Assembly: GCA_005408345.1 (NCBI GenBank) | Contig: SEMN01000143.1 | Location: 186,001-250,000 of the forward strand | Source of the DNA: Macquaria australasica | Lineage: Eukaryota; Chordata; Actinopteri; Centrarchiformes; Percichthyidae | Length of the DNA: 64,000 bases | Direction: 5' to 3' | Shown here: positions 1 through 64,000 of the stretch, piece after piece | Position numbering within the stretch: position 1 is the first letter of the stretch | Layout: every line of letters starts with the position of its first letter | Notes under the pieces: model-generated | The model's database searches: none | Seen by the model: only the letters and a program-made list of their open reading frames with translations | Told to the model about the DNA's origin: nothing | Translations under genes and position numbers: made by a program

Positions 1-2071
1 CAGTTTTACTGTATTGTAGTAAAGTGTGAGCCCCCTGACATACCTATAAGAAATGGGATGACAAAACCCAGTTTACAACTTGCACACTGGAATTTCTAAG
101 ACATCCATGAAGTCCACAGAAACACAAAAAAGCAATGGATGCTGCACTGAATTAGGCTGATTTCCATGTTTAATCAGGATCCAAAAAACAAAGCAATAAC
201 ATTCTATCAACACAAGCCAGTGATCCCAGATCCAACTATTGCAAGGCCCTGTGTCACCAGCTGATCATCAGGCTCAGCTCCTCAAATAGCCCTTATTCAC
301 TGCAGGGACTTAACATATCGTATAGCCATTGTCACAGGTTCTGTTTTTATTTCCACTGTTTTAATTCCACTGGGCCAGCTTAGGGCATGAGTTCCTGGAA
401 CTAAATTTCAGCTCAGGAAGTGATACTCAATGCAAGTTCTGGGTATTTCCATGTCACAAAAAGGACGACTACAATAAACACAACAGTAACTACCATGTTT
501 CTTTTGCATCTGTATGTTTGGACCAGGACAATGACTAAAAACACAAAACAATAAAGAACACTTAATAAAAGATGACAACGTGCACAGTGGAGCAAACTGA
601 AAAACTACTAAGTGGTTTGACACTCTGGCCCCAGCAGTGCCCTGGATTCACTGTTGGCCTATAAACTTGTTCATGTAGAAGTGAAAGAAAGAAAAGCACA
701 AACAGTTCCACTTCTTACATCGCTGTCTATAGAGCTGGAATAATTAATTAATTGACAGAAAATTATAACATACATTTATAAATAATTTATTAACAGCAAC
801 TATTTTAATAATGATTAATCGTTAATCGTCATCTTTCGAGCAAAAATACCAAAAATTCACTGGTTCCAGCCTCTGAATTATACATTGTTGCTGCTTTTCA
901 TTGTCTTATGCGATAGTAAACTGAGTATCTTTGGGCTTTGGACTGTTAGTCAGACAAACGAAGCAACTTCAAGACATCACCTTGGGTATAAGAAACTGTG
1001 ACAGGTATTTTACAATACTGACAGGCAGATTATCTGGACACAGTGAGCGATCAGAAAAAGACAAACTAAATGCAGCCTGAGTGACCCCAGCCTGGCCGTT
1101 GAGACTGGTGGACACAAACAAAACAAACCAATGCAAACAGACTGTCTGTTCTGCCAACAAGTAGCGGTGGACAGGGCAATGCTCCTCCTGCTTCACTGCA
1201 GTCTGAAGAAATACACAAGAATCAAGTTCTTCACCAAAAGAAAACTCAAATACCAAGAGTTTGACCAAAACAAAATTCAATATTTACTTGGAGAAAATAC
1301 AGACATTGCCATACAGCAGAACCTGTCAGAGCATGTCACAGCCAGGGGGAAAACAACACATGAAAGCTTGGCCTTGTCTGTACAGACCATGACTGATCCC
1401 CAGAGGATGAATCCCTCTGACTTTACCTCTAGCGTCACCAGCGTCACATTTTTGCTTTTTAGTGAAATGTACTACTGGATGACTTGCCATGAAATTTGGT
1501 TCCCTCATTTTCACCTCAGGATGAATTGTAATAACTTTAGTGATTCCTGAACTTTTCGTCTAGAGCCATCGTCAGGTGAAACTTTTAATTTGTCCACTAC
1601 TTTGGTTTATGACTAAATATGTGCAGTCCTGTTTTTACATGCTGAATTATATTTATGTTGTAAACCTTGTATAACCTGCTTTTGTAACACTGAATGTAAT
1701 CATGCATTATGGTTATTGTTATTATTATCATTAATATGTTTGTTGTTTAACTAACTATTAATTTAGTTTAAATTAATAGTTAGTCCTGTGATGAGAAAAA
1801 GTTGGGCAAACAGATTTACAGGACTACAGGAAGACAGTCGTAGTCAGTAAGTCATAAAATATTTTTTTCATCATCCAAGAGACACAGAGAAACTAAGAGG
1901 TGCCATTAGTGTTATGTGAGTTTAGAGACAGAGAGGCCATTACCGACACTCCTTCCGGATCTATTAATCTCCTATTCCTTTCCTTTTTGATTTCCTCATA
2001 TGTTTAGTGTTTGGAAACTCTCTCTCTCGTGTGTGTGTGTGTGTCTGTGCGTGTGTGTGTGTATTTCTTAC
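1..2071. other. clcn2: clcn2 3'-side intron, no gene recognised
   Basis: Non-coding sequence after exon w16 on the minus strand. I found no exon for the remaining linker or CBS2 on either strand. It holds an old dispersed repeat (735-1010) and a CA/GT tract at 2029-2065. The longest open frame (1131-1550, plus) shows no family resemblance. Confidence 0.6.
735..1010 (-). repeat. Relic of an abundant fish dispersed repeat
   Basis: AT-rich TTAATCG motifs are followed by CACTGGTTCCAGCCTCT and AGTAAACTGAGTATCTTTGG, which I recognise as a common teleost interspersed element. The reverse complement (GAGGCTGGAACCAG) matches the core of related copies near 52560 (GAGAAGCTGGAATC). A related copy in the other orientation lies at 34577-34962. 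Family name uncertain, possibly a hAT-type non-autonomous element. Confidence 0.55.
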
Positions 2072-54612
<52,541 letters not shown>

Positions 54613-55065
54613 CTACAGGGATGGCAGGAACACAACATAACGTGTTTAGGGACTACAAAAACACACACTTAAACTACATTACCCAGAAATTGGCACAGAG
54701 GTTTGGAAAATGCAGAGTATTTAATCCATTGGCCAGTAACAGTTGCTGTGTCTTCATTCAACAGCTTCTGAAATACTGAGCAACAGTAAACATGTTAACC
54801 GTCCACTCAGTCCTAAATCCTGTTTTACTTTCTTTTGAAGAGTAGTAGCAGTAAACCCCCATAGGTGAGTCAATGCAATTTTGAAAGTGGTGAAATCTAT
54901 AATTTCCCCCCAAAATTTAATCAGTGGTGTCTGATACGTGATGGATGGATGAACAAATAGATCGATCTAAAGTGAACACACAGACACCACCCATAGACGC
55001 TGAAAACAAAGGAACTATAGGAATGAAGGAGCTTGGCAATTTGGCTTTTAACGGATCAGTAATTT

Positions 55066-55458
55066 CCTAATTTCCTGAAAGGTTCCTGGAAAGAACTATG
55101 TTTGATACCAGTTACAGGGAAAGTAGAGACAAAGCTCTGAGACTATTTGAGTTAAGTTTATAAGCTGTTAATGATTTTCATTAGAATTTCCTTAAAGATG
55201 AACCGCTCCATTTAAACCGAAGTAAATATTTATGCACTAGTCATTTGTTATTGGAAACCAAATTCTCCATACATGTTGAATTGTTGCATGTTCAGCTAAC
55301 TAAAAGACCAGGTTAAGTTAGCAATTACTAATGGAAAATACCAATTAAACACCGTCTCTGTTTTCCCTATAATAATTAGTACCAAATGACATTGTCCTTT
55401 CTGGGAACCTTCCGATGAATTTTAACTCGCATATCAGTTCCTTTCTAGGAAATTATAG
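55066..55458. repeat. Possible MITE with AATTTCCT-GAAAGG ends
   Basis: AATTTCCTGAAAGGTTCC on the left is mirrored by CCTTTCTAGGAAATTATAG on the right. About 390 bp, no coding frame. Ends are approximate. Confidence 0.35.
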
Positions 55459-58282
55459 AAACTTTGAGACCCGTAAAATACAGCTTTGAAGCCAATTCAT
55501 TGGTCATTTCACCAAAATTACAACAACAAAAAAAACTTGTTTCCTCACTCACCTCTAGTGGCATCTAGCTATGCAGATATAGCAGTTTTCATCTGAACTA
55601 TTTCTTCAGTAGAATGTAGTTTGCGGATTCTTCAGAATAATTGGGATACTGTTACTATCGTATACAGTATCTTATATTGCAAATAGATTTTTTAAATTAC
55701 ATTTTCAAGGCTGTAAGCACCACAGACAAAATACCATTCACTAGGAACAAATAAAACCAAAACAAGGCCAGATACCACTAGAGGTAAGTGCTATTAATCC
55801 AAATATTTCTTTGCATTAACAAAAAGTCGAGTGTCATCATCATATAGTTTTAGCATTAGATAAAAATTCTATATTTGATTGAAGCCGGGATGGAAAGCCA
55901 GCTATCTTTGATGAAGAAGCCAAATGCCAGGAAAGTTATATGACCTCAAAAAAACAAAACAAAAAACAAAACGGATTGTTACTTCTACCAGTGCCAACTA
56001 TATCCAGCAGAGGTTATGACAAAACACTATGTTATGACAGAAACTGACAGACTGTGTCATCATCTTGTGGTAAGAATATATTACCTACAATGTCATGGGG
56101 CAAGAGGCCGAAAACAAAACGGACTACACTGATCTACTGCACAGCACACAAGTCACAGCAAATGGAGGCACTACAAAGCAAAACATACACACACATATAT
56201 ACACACACAAACCAGTGCACGAAGCACAATCGGATCTGCCATACTCACCTGCAAGCAACAGGAAAGTCAGATTCACAGCTAATGTGCTGTACAACACCCA
56301 GTGCGAGACATGCATACACAGTTACTAAGTGTGACTAATTGCTGGAACAAAACATTAGTTTGATGGTGACTCATTAGGATGTTCACGCACACACCATAAT
56401 TCATACTGCCTCTTGTTCACACCAGATTTTCCCTCTCCCCCTCTCTTCCCTGCCCTCGTTTCCCTTCTCTCCTCTGCAGAGAAATGACACTCGGGAACAG
56501 TGGGGTGCCCCTCACACTAATGACACTCACAACACAACACTCTGTTTCTTCTTTAATCTCCAGCATATAGAACCAATGTTTATTTTATTTCCAGTAGCCT
56601 TTTGTATTTTAGTGTACCCAAGAATACCCATCCACCCACCATCCTTTTTTTAAACATGACAAGTATTTTCTTTAGGGAGAACAATATGGTCAAAGGGAGG
56701 TATTCTGTTTATACCTGCTATCCTTGATGCCTCTTAGGAATCTTTTTGCCTTCCTCTGTTGTTTTTGGGGAACTGTGCATATAAGTCAAGTAAGATGGCA
56801 GAAAACAGGAGGGTTTACCATCTTGTTTGGAGTCCTCCTCCACCATGCAAACATCCCTCCACTTACTCCCCATTCCAGCTGCACATGAGGGTAAGCTCAG
56901 CTGTTGGTTCATTTTGATCTACAAGGCCCTTCTAGGTTTGCTCTCTGACAAAAGATGGTGCAAATAAAAAAAAAACACCTTCAGTATAATTTATATTGAT
57001 ATGAGCTGTTCTGCAGGTGTGCACTGAATCAAGTATTCCTATCTTAGTAACTGTGGTAACTTTGTTCCAGAGACAATTCTTTTTTTGATTTAGTTTCTCT
57101 CCTGTTTACACATAAATAGATGCACAATTATTCAAACACTGAAGTAAACGTGTACCACCACACTTTGTCCTACCCCATTACTGAACTCATCCTAAAATAG
57201 ACCAGAAATGAAAGGAAAAAATGTTTTTTTCCCCCCTTTTGTCTGGAAAACTAAACTGAACTACAGTTGTGAAAGTGACCCCTGGAGAGCACATACATTT
57301 GGCTGCAAAATTCACTAAAATCTTTGTGCCAGGTATTTCTTTTAATTAAAGTACAGCAGTTAATAAGAAAAGAATGTGCAAGCTCAAAAATGCCCTATAA
57401 AATGTTATGGGGAGCCAGGTGTCCAGCTCTTAGTATTATAATTTGGAGGCAAATTAGGACTATTTTGAGTGATAACAGGTAAGTAGCATCATAACAGACT
57501 TTTGAGTATTAAATAAGTGTTTAAAAGTGTTAGCATGGAGAACCAAAGTCAAAGATTTTCCAGAGACTCATGTATTATATTTAATGGGTAAGTGTAAAAG
57601 TCCCTTAAAAAAATCATTTTGGAACCAAAAACAAATCTTAAAAAAAACAAAAAAAAACAAATACATTTTTAAAGTCGAGGCTTGACTGACACCTCTGTTT
57701 GACTGACAGACGGGGGAAGAGAGAAAGACACAGAAAACCAGAGAGAGAGAGGGCAGGAGGGGAATGACAAATGCTGCAGGGATGGAAAGAAAAATACACA
57801 CTTACACGCCAACACACATACATGCACACATTCCCCAATCAACACCTTCAGGAGCTGTCTAACACACACATGCTGGCAAAAGCTGTGACAATCACATCCA
57901 CACACGCACATTGATTCGCCTTTGTTTTCTATCACTCCACAGTTATGTGGCAATTCTGAGAAACAGGCTTCGTACATGTGTATATTTAGATTTAATGTGT
58001 TTGAGCATGTGTGTGTGCATGTGTGCTTGTGCGTCATCTCACCCACGGGCCGTCTGTGTTCTTGGACCCCTTCTGTCATCCAGACACTAGTCAATGTAAA
58101 TGAGTGTGTGTGTGTGTGTGTGTGTGAGCATGCATGTATGTAGACATGACTTCTTTGTACCGCTAAACATTGAGTGTGTGCGAGTGTGTGTGAGTGTGTG
58201 TGGCAGCAAGTGTAATCTTGTCTTTTTGGAGATGTAATTTAGTTAGCTCTGTCTGTGCTGTTATTGCTTAATAGCTTTTTCA

Positions 58283-58313
<31 letters not shown>

Positions 58314-58736
58314 TCCTGCAGACTGGTTACTGACTTTATTCTTTATGGCATGCAATAAGCAGCATGCTAGTTCCCAATCAGTCTCATTGCCTTCTGACTC
58401 ACCCTCTGCACCACTCTCCCCTTTCATCTCCCCTCCCTGATCCAATCATCCCTCTCTCCTCCTTCTTCTGCTTTCTGCTACCAACAATCAACCTCTGACT
58501 TTAACGCTCATCTTCTCCTCTCTCTCTCTCTCTCTCTCCTTATCTGCTGCCCTCCACTCATCCTTTCCACACTTGTTTCTTTCTTTGCATCTCACCTCTC
58601 TCTCTCCTCTCCATTCTTTTCATTCTTGCTTGATCACTCTCTCCTCAGCAAGAGACATAATGCCCACATACCTGCTGAGACTAATTTAGGTTGCCTGGGA
58701 TACACAATGCATCTAGCTCCTTGGTCTGGCATTAAG

Positions 58737-58741
<5 letters not shown>

Positions 58742-58795
<54 letters not shown>
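58742..58795. repeat. (GT)n microsatellite
   Basis: About 53 bp of perfect GT repeat. Confidence 0.95.
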
Positions 58796-58796
<1 letters not shown>

Positions 58797-61700
58797 TTAC
58801 AGTACAAAGAGATTGGTCGAAATCAATTGCTGATTTGTTCTCTGAAATTATTTAATTAATAATTTGTTTTCATACGGATTATAAGAACATAATGTTAAAA
58901 CAATATTGGTAATATTCTTAAAGGCCACAGGTGTTTTCAGTTTCTCTGGCTAATTAGACCTCTAGTCAGGTTGACGTTGGGTGGAGCTATGCTGGGAATT
59001 CCATAATGTCACTAAACTCCATTTCTAACTAATAATGGATAACAGTGTCAATTGTCCTGCCCTAACAGGTGCAACAAAACTAACAAGAGAGTGATGGAGT
59101 CAATGTACAGCACAGTCTGTACATTCCCATAAAGTCTTGAAAAAAGGTAATGACACAACATACAGCAAGTGAAAACACCTGTGTGAGTGAGTGTGTCCAA
59201 AAACAGTTGCAAGTTGAGAAGCTGATTGAATCTCTTTCTTATTGTGCAGCAGACAGAATATTTTCTTCATCCAGGCAGTTAGAAGAGCCTTTGAGATTCT
59301 GGGAATACCCTCAAAACAGCAGTAAGTGTTGTTGAATGACCTTCTGGCTTTTTCAAAGATCACCTAGTATTTATTTTTCCGAAAACTGGGTGCTTAGCTC
59401 TTTGACTCAAATAAAATGGTAATATGAATTACCATTTGAATGGTAATATAAATGGTAGCAGCCAAAGCAAGCCATTATTCCTGAAAAGTCCAGTGTATCT
59501 TTACAATTGTATTGTATACTAATTTGAGTGCATACGTTTAAAAAATACTCCTGAAACCTGCTGGGCTCCCTGGAAATTATAATCCTACATACCTGCCTGA
59601 AATTTGTAATAACAATACACATTTGACACGTCACAGTAAGAAAAGGCTTCTCAGAGGCATTACTGATCATTTATACATTAAATGTGTAATGAATCAAACT
59701 GCACCATATCCATCATCTCAGATTTACCAATAAATAGTTTTTAATAAGAGAACAGTCTCAGAAAACCAACATAACCAATTTAACTCTTGTGTGAAAATGC
59801 TGAAAATGAGGGCAGGAGGTAGGCAGAGTGAACACACACATACACACATCTTAGAGGAAAATCACTACTGGTGCAGATTCCCTGCTACCGCTCCCACATA
59901 AACCCCAATTATTCAAATCACCCCCTCATTTGTTATGCAAGGTGACAGCTATATATGGGTGTAAAGGGTAAAAGAGCCTACTATTAATGCCTCAATTTTG
60001 CACAGTCATGGCAATGAGGCCTATCCCCATTTTGTGTGTATGTGCTCCCACATTCATTATGTAGCTTTATGCGTAAGGGAGAGATTCAATTAGAAATGCC
60101 TGACTGTTTAAAACCACCATCTTAATTAGATTAGAATTAATATAGATAGGCAAATCTGACCATTCAGCTCTTCTGCTTTTTAAATAGCAACTTTGAACGA
60201 TAGAGGCAGGGCCAAGATACAGTATGTATAGAACAGTATGTAATGTACGTACAGTACAGAACAAAGGGATAAGTGAAAGCTTTTTAAAGGCAGATGCCAC
60301 AAATTTTGGATCACAGATTTGGATAGCTGGTATTTCATGTCAATATATTTAAAATCTGATTACTTTCATTCCAAAAAAAATATTATTAACTATTTTAATA
60401 CCTACTTTGGGAGCCAAAAGCTGTACTGGATGAAACGTCTCTCTGCAACAATGTTTCAGGCCAATTTAGTTCAGTTGTAGCATAAGTAGCACAAGTGCAA
60501 ATGAACAAAGTGGAAGTTTAATATGCAGTTAACTAGTTATAATATAGTAGTTAATGTTGACTTTACACTCAAACACTGTACACTTTGTTTAGAGCTGCAG
60601 ATTTTTGGGGTGCTCTGAAGACATTGGTTTGTGCCAGATTACACAAACTGCATTTGTTCATTTGTCTCATTGGGTCAGTTGTTCTTTGGCTTGAATAGCG
60701 AGTCAGAGGAGAATACTCACTTTTGTCCAGTGGTAAAGAGGGTTTGACTTGTTCAAATGGAAAGAAAGGCTGCCTTGACAATTACCAAAACACACTGAGC
60801 ATTTAGAAAAAGTCAAAGAATTGTCACTAATAATCCAACTGTCAGATTGAGTGGCTCTTGCTGTTTCTTGTGTTAAGTAAGCTTAGCTGCTCTTTAAATC
60901 GAGGTTAGCACATCATAGTGGAATTTTTTCCACTTATGAGTTATCTGAGATGAAATCACAAAAACAAGTACTGTATATTCACTAGCTGTGGTCAGGCAGT
61001 AACCTCCATCATATTTTAGATGAACAACTAACTCATGCTGCAATAGATGAATTTTTGTCCAAAGCCAAGATTGGCCAAGTGATAAATTGGTGCCCATTGA
61101 TCAGAAGGTAGCACAGCTAAATTCATTGGCACCTCCTCACGAAATAGGTAGTGCTGGAAGTTTGTGGAAGTTTGTACTGGCTACTTGCGGGGATAGTTGG
61201 CCAGCTACTGTGGCTGGTGAGCTAGTGTAACTAGAAACATGCTAGCTAGTCTATAACATACTGGTGCTAAACTGCCACAGTAGCTTGTTGAGCTAGCATG
61301 CTTGGAAACAAACTGGACAAAAAGTGAACACAGTTAATTGAAGAGATGCATTTCTATCATAGATTCCTTGCTGTAAACTATGCAACTTATGGAGCAGCTT
61401 ATACTTTGGCAGCACAGATATATATAAAAGTGGATTATGGGATACAGCTAATATGATAGCTTCCTCTATTTTGGACTCTCTGGCTCCCAATTTCCTCAAT
61501 TTCAGCACTTTCAAGATGGTTTCTAATTGGTCAACGAAACAAATTAGCATCTCAAAGTTGACCAAAGTTGATATATACACGAAAGTTCAGTGTGGATTTA
61601 CCTCGCCCTGAGTGAATAAACTGATTTTGGAAATGTTTGTGACTGTGCAGCTGCAGATAAAGAGAAAAGACAAGACAGCACAGGAGAGAATGGAGATATA

Positions 61701-61944
61701 AGTGTAAGAAGAAAAGGGTAAAAACTAACAAGACAAATTGGCCCCTAAAGACAGAAAAGAAACGTTGTTGGAGTAATAAAACCAACAATGCATCTATAAA
61801 TGTTTCCTCTGGTACTTAATATGGCCATCTGCATTCCCTCAGCACACTAAAACTGTAGCATCTCCTTCTTGCTCTTCCCTCCCTTCCATTCATTAATCTA
61901 TCTATCTATCCCTCCTCCGCTCCTTCCTTCATGTTGATGTGTTC

Positions 61945-62240
61945 TCTATGCTAATGAGATGTAAAAGGAGGCGATGTTTATGTAAATGTCGGCGTCGGTC
62001 CCGGGCGAGCAGGCAAAGCGCCTCGTCTTGCACTCACTCAGTTTGCTCGTCGAGTAACGATGGCTGTGACACCCGTCTTATGGCCGCAGTACAATGTCTG
62101 CTTAATGAGGTGTAATGGTGTATACACACACACGCAGCATCCACACACACACAAACACAAGCAGGCCAGCACAATCGCCAAAGTTATTAAAGCAAAAACA
62201 GCCTCGGCATCCCTCCATAATCGCTTCCGGAGAGTGTGTG
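61945..62240. promoter_or_regulatory. Candidate conserved non-coding element
   Basis: A stretch of complex, CpG-containing sequence (GTCGGCGTCGGTCCCGGGCG) stands out in AT-rich, repeat-laden DNA. It is preceded by an octamer-like ATGCTAAT and homeodomain-type TAATGAG sites and followed by TTAATGAGG and CATAATCGC. No frame looks coding. Regulatory function is inferred from composition only. Confidence 0.3.
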
Positions 62241-63639
62241 ATGTATGTTTAACATTTCTTAAGGGAGTAACACTTAAACCCACACACTCTATTGGGATAT
62301 TTTTCTGCATTTAAAAGTAGTGCAGGGTAGAAAGAAGAGAAAAGTCAACAAATATCATCAAGTGGACTTGTTATAAATGTTGCATAGCTATGAATTTTCT
62401 AAGACCCAAATGAAGTTTCTGTTTTGGGTCAGAACTCTTGGCGAGCAGGGACATTAATCTGCTCAACATCTGAGGCTAAAGTCTGAGTCTGAGGTCAGTT
62501 GATGTTCCTTATATTAGTTTTGTTGTCCCCATGTTTGGTGCTTCACTGCTGTGTGCTGTTACATCTTTGACTTTAGATTCTGTTCATGAAGTTGAGTTTA
62601 TGTGGGCAGTTTCTGTTTCGCTGCTGATACTACCACAACACCTTTTCTGCATCAGGTTTAGCTTATTGTGCAAAGTTTTTCACAGCAATTTGAAATTATA
62701 ACTGTGTTATATTAAATCCTGCAAACAGTAAGTGGACATTTGCTGCTGTTTCGGCTGTGTGTGCAACCTTGTCCATAGAGTATTTTGTCCTGATACAGTG
62801 TCCACTGCAGGCTGAAACTACTGCACTTGCTTGATTCCCAACCCCACTTTTAAAACACACCCCACGTCTGGAGCTGGTTGACACAGAGATCGCAGGGTGT
62901 TGATTGAGCCCATCAACATTTGCTCGATAGATTACCACACAAACATTAAAGCAATTTTAAAATTGCTTTTAACCATTTAAGGTCATGATAAGGTGGTCTA
63001 AAGTGGTTCATCGACACCACCTGTCATGTTCCAAATGTGTTCATTGAATAGTTTCAAACTGGATCTTATTTAACACTATTAATTATATAAAAGTGGATTT
63101 TGTAACAATAACTTTTAATGCAAAGTTATTTAGTTAGTTAGTAGAAAGATAGTTTTAAGACAAAGTGATTCTAGAATTGCCTATTTTTAGGCTTGGTCTC
63201 ATTTTCTTTGTTCCATTTGCACTACTCACTTGCAGTGGCAGAATCTGGATGTTTCAACCATTTATTCATTGCTTTAAGCTGCTGACTGACTTATCTGTTC
63301 ACTTGCTATTCATGTGCTCTCAATCACAGCAGGTGGTGACTCAGGTTAGCTGTCAGAATCACAACAATTTGTAATCCAATTTGTGAGTTTCATTTCCTCT
63401 TTATCATAATTATGAGGATATATATTTTTGGGACACTAGTTGAAGACAGATTTATGTTCATCTTTGTATTCTGATGTACACAGATGGGTGATCAATTAAA
63501 AAAAGGATGAAAAATTAAAAGTAATGTACAAATTAGTGGAGAAAAAAAAAAACTAAATACAATTAAGAAATTAATGTCCTATGTGGTGGGATTTGCAGTC
63601 ACCACACCCAAATACGAGTGAATACCTGTGTCTACACAG

Positions 63640-63790
63640 GAGGCATTTCAGCCCAGTTTCACTCGTGCTACACATGTGTAAACACGATGTGAAATGTATT
63701 TTTGTGCTTGAAGTCTATTTTCTTCTGTTTTACGCGCGTAATTACAGTGATTGCGTGTTGGGCTCTGAGTGCTACCAAAATGCGAGTGAC
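63640..63790 (+). repeat. Dispersed repeat copy B
   Basis: Shares ordered blocks with 15660-15900, including ACAGTGATTGCGTGTTGGGC versus ACAGTGATTGCATGTCGGGC. Family unknown. Confidence 0.5.
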
Positions 63791-64000
63791 CTACACTCAA
63801 TACTGTGCCTGAACGCATCATGTGTGGACACAGGCTGAACCTGCTGCTGCTGCTCTGCTGATGTGTAGACACGGTGTTAGACAGCGCTCTGCATCTCATC
63901 AAAACACCAAATGAGAGAATACCTTTAGGCAGAATGGTGTTCATCCTTCAGTTGAGAAACTAAGAATGACAAGAAGCACAGAAGCTGTTCTCGAGGCCTG

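Larger units (their letters stand above)
54613..64000. other. clcn2: Region upstream of the first recognised clcn2 exon
   Basis: 9.4 kb with no recognisable N-terminal clcn2 exon and no other gene. It holds a tentative MITE (55066-55458), CA, CT and GT tracts (58106-58126, 58282-58311, 58521-58538, 58742-58795), a possible conserved non-coding element (61945-62240) and dispersed repeat copy B (63640-63790). It is probably a large 5' intron. Confidence 0.65.

Noticed and set aside
610..660. Possible small clcn2 linker exon (minus strand, ANSESRALLGPE)
   Set aside because: Weak similarity, no consistent splice sites in the required phase.
1131..1550. 139-codon open frame on the plus strand
   Set aside because: No motif, no family resemblance, overlaps degraded repeat-like sequence; open by chance in AT-rich DNA.
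56820..56950. LIYKALLGL-like peptide on the plus strand, reminiscent of a LINE reverse transcriptase C-terminus
   Set aside because: Too short and degenerate; no flanking domain supports it.
58030..58090. Possible 5' clcn2 exon before a GG|GTGAGA donor on the minus strand
   Set aside because: The translation (VWMTEGVQEHRRPVG) does not resemble the ClC-2 N-terminus and has no convincing acceptor.

Overview
The window is vertebrate, almost certainly teleost (probably percomorph) genomic DNA. It is AT-rich and dense in CA/GT and GA microsatellites. It carries several dispersed repeats typical of fish genomes: hAT-like and TTAA-flanked MITEs, a tRNA-derived SINE, retroposon tails ending in (AATTG)n or (TTATC)n, and a chromodomain Ty3/gypsy LTR element. 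There is no bacterial-style gene organisation.

One host gene dominates the window. It is a ClC-2-type voltage-gated chloride channel (clcn2; which teleost paralogue cannot be told here) on the minus strand. I could place 16 consecutive coding exons between 54612 (5'-most found) and 2072 (3'-most found). All have GT donors and AG acceptors, and the reading phases agree across all 15 junctions. Together they give 1938 coding nt, about 646 codons. They cover the first membrane helix, the whole ClC pore (GSGIPE, GKEGP, GAFMP and the pore Tyr), the first CBS domain and the start of the C-terminal linker. The N-terminal cytosolic exons (expected above 54612, probably beyond 64000) and the last exons with the second CBS domain (expected below 2072) were not found.

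Layout from the 3' end of the gene: 1-2071 downstream intron with an old DNA-transposon relic; 2072-7404 three exons for the linker and CBS1; 7405-13176 a repeat-rich intron with a GC-rich island near 7.8-8.07 kb; 13177-18256 three pore exons with a hAT MITE that keeps a perfect 8-bp target duplication; 18257-31260 a 13 kb intron holding SINE and retroposon copies; 31261-39724 six exons, two of whose splice acceptors abut very long microsatellites; 39725-48630 an 8.9 kb intron with an internally deleted, multiply broken gypsy element antisense to the gene and a decayed DNA transposon with a THAP-like reading frame; 48631-54612 four exons for the first pore half; 54613-64000 a long 5' intron or upstream region with a possible conserved non-coding element near 62 kb.

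The best leads concern how repeats sit on splicing signals rather than a new gene system. A near-identical 105-bp inverted repeat flanks the 70-bp pore exon. CA/GT or CT repeats lie directly on many splice sites. One exon ends in an overlapping 4-nt tandem donor whose alternative use would give an immediate stop.
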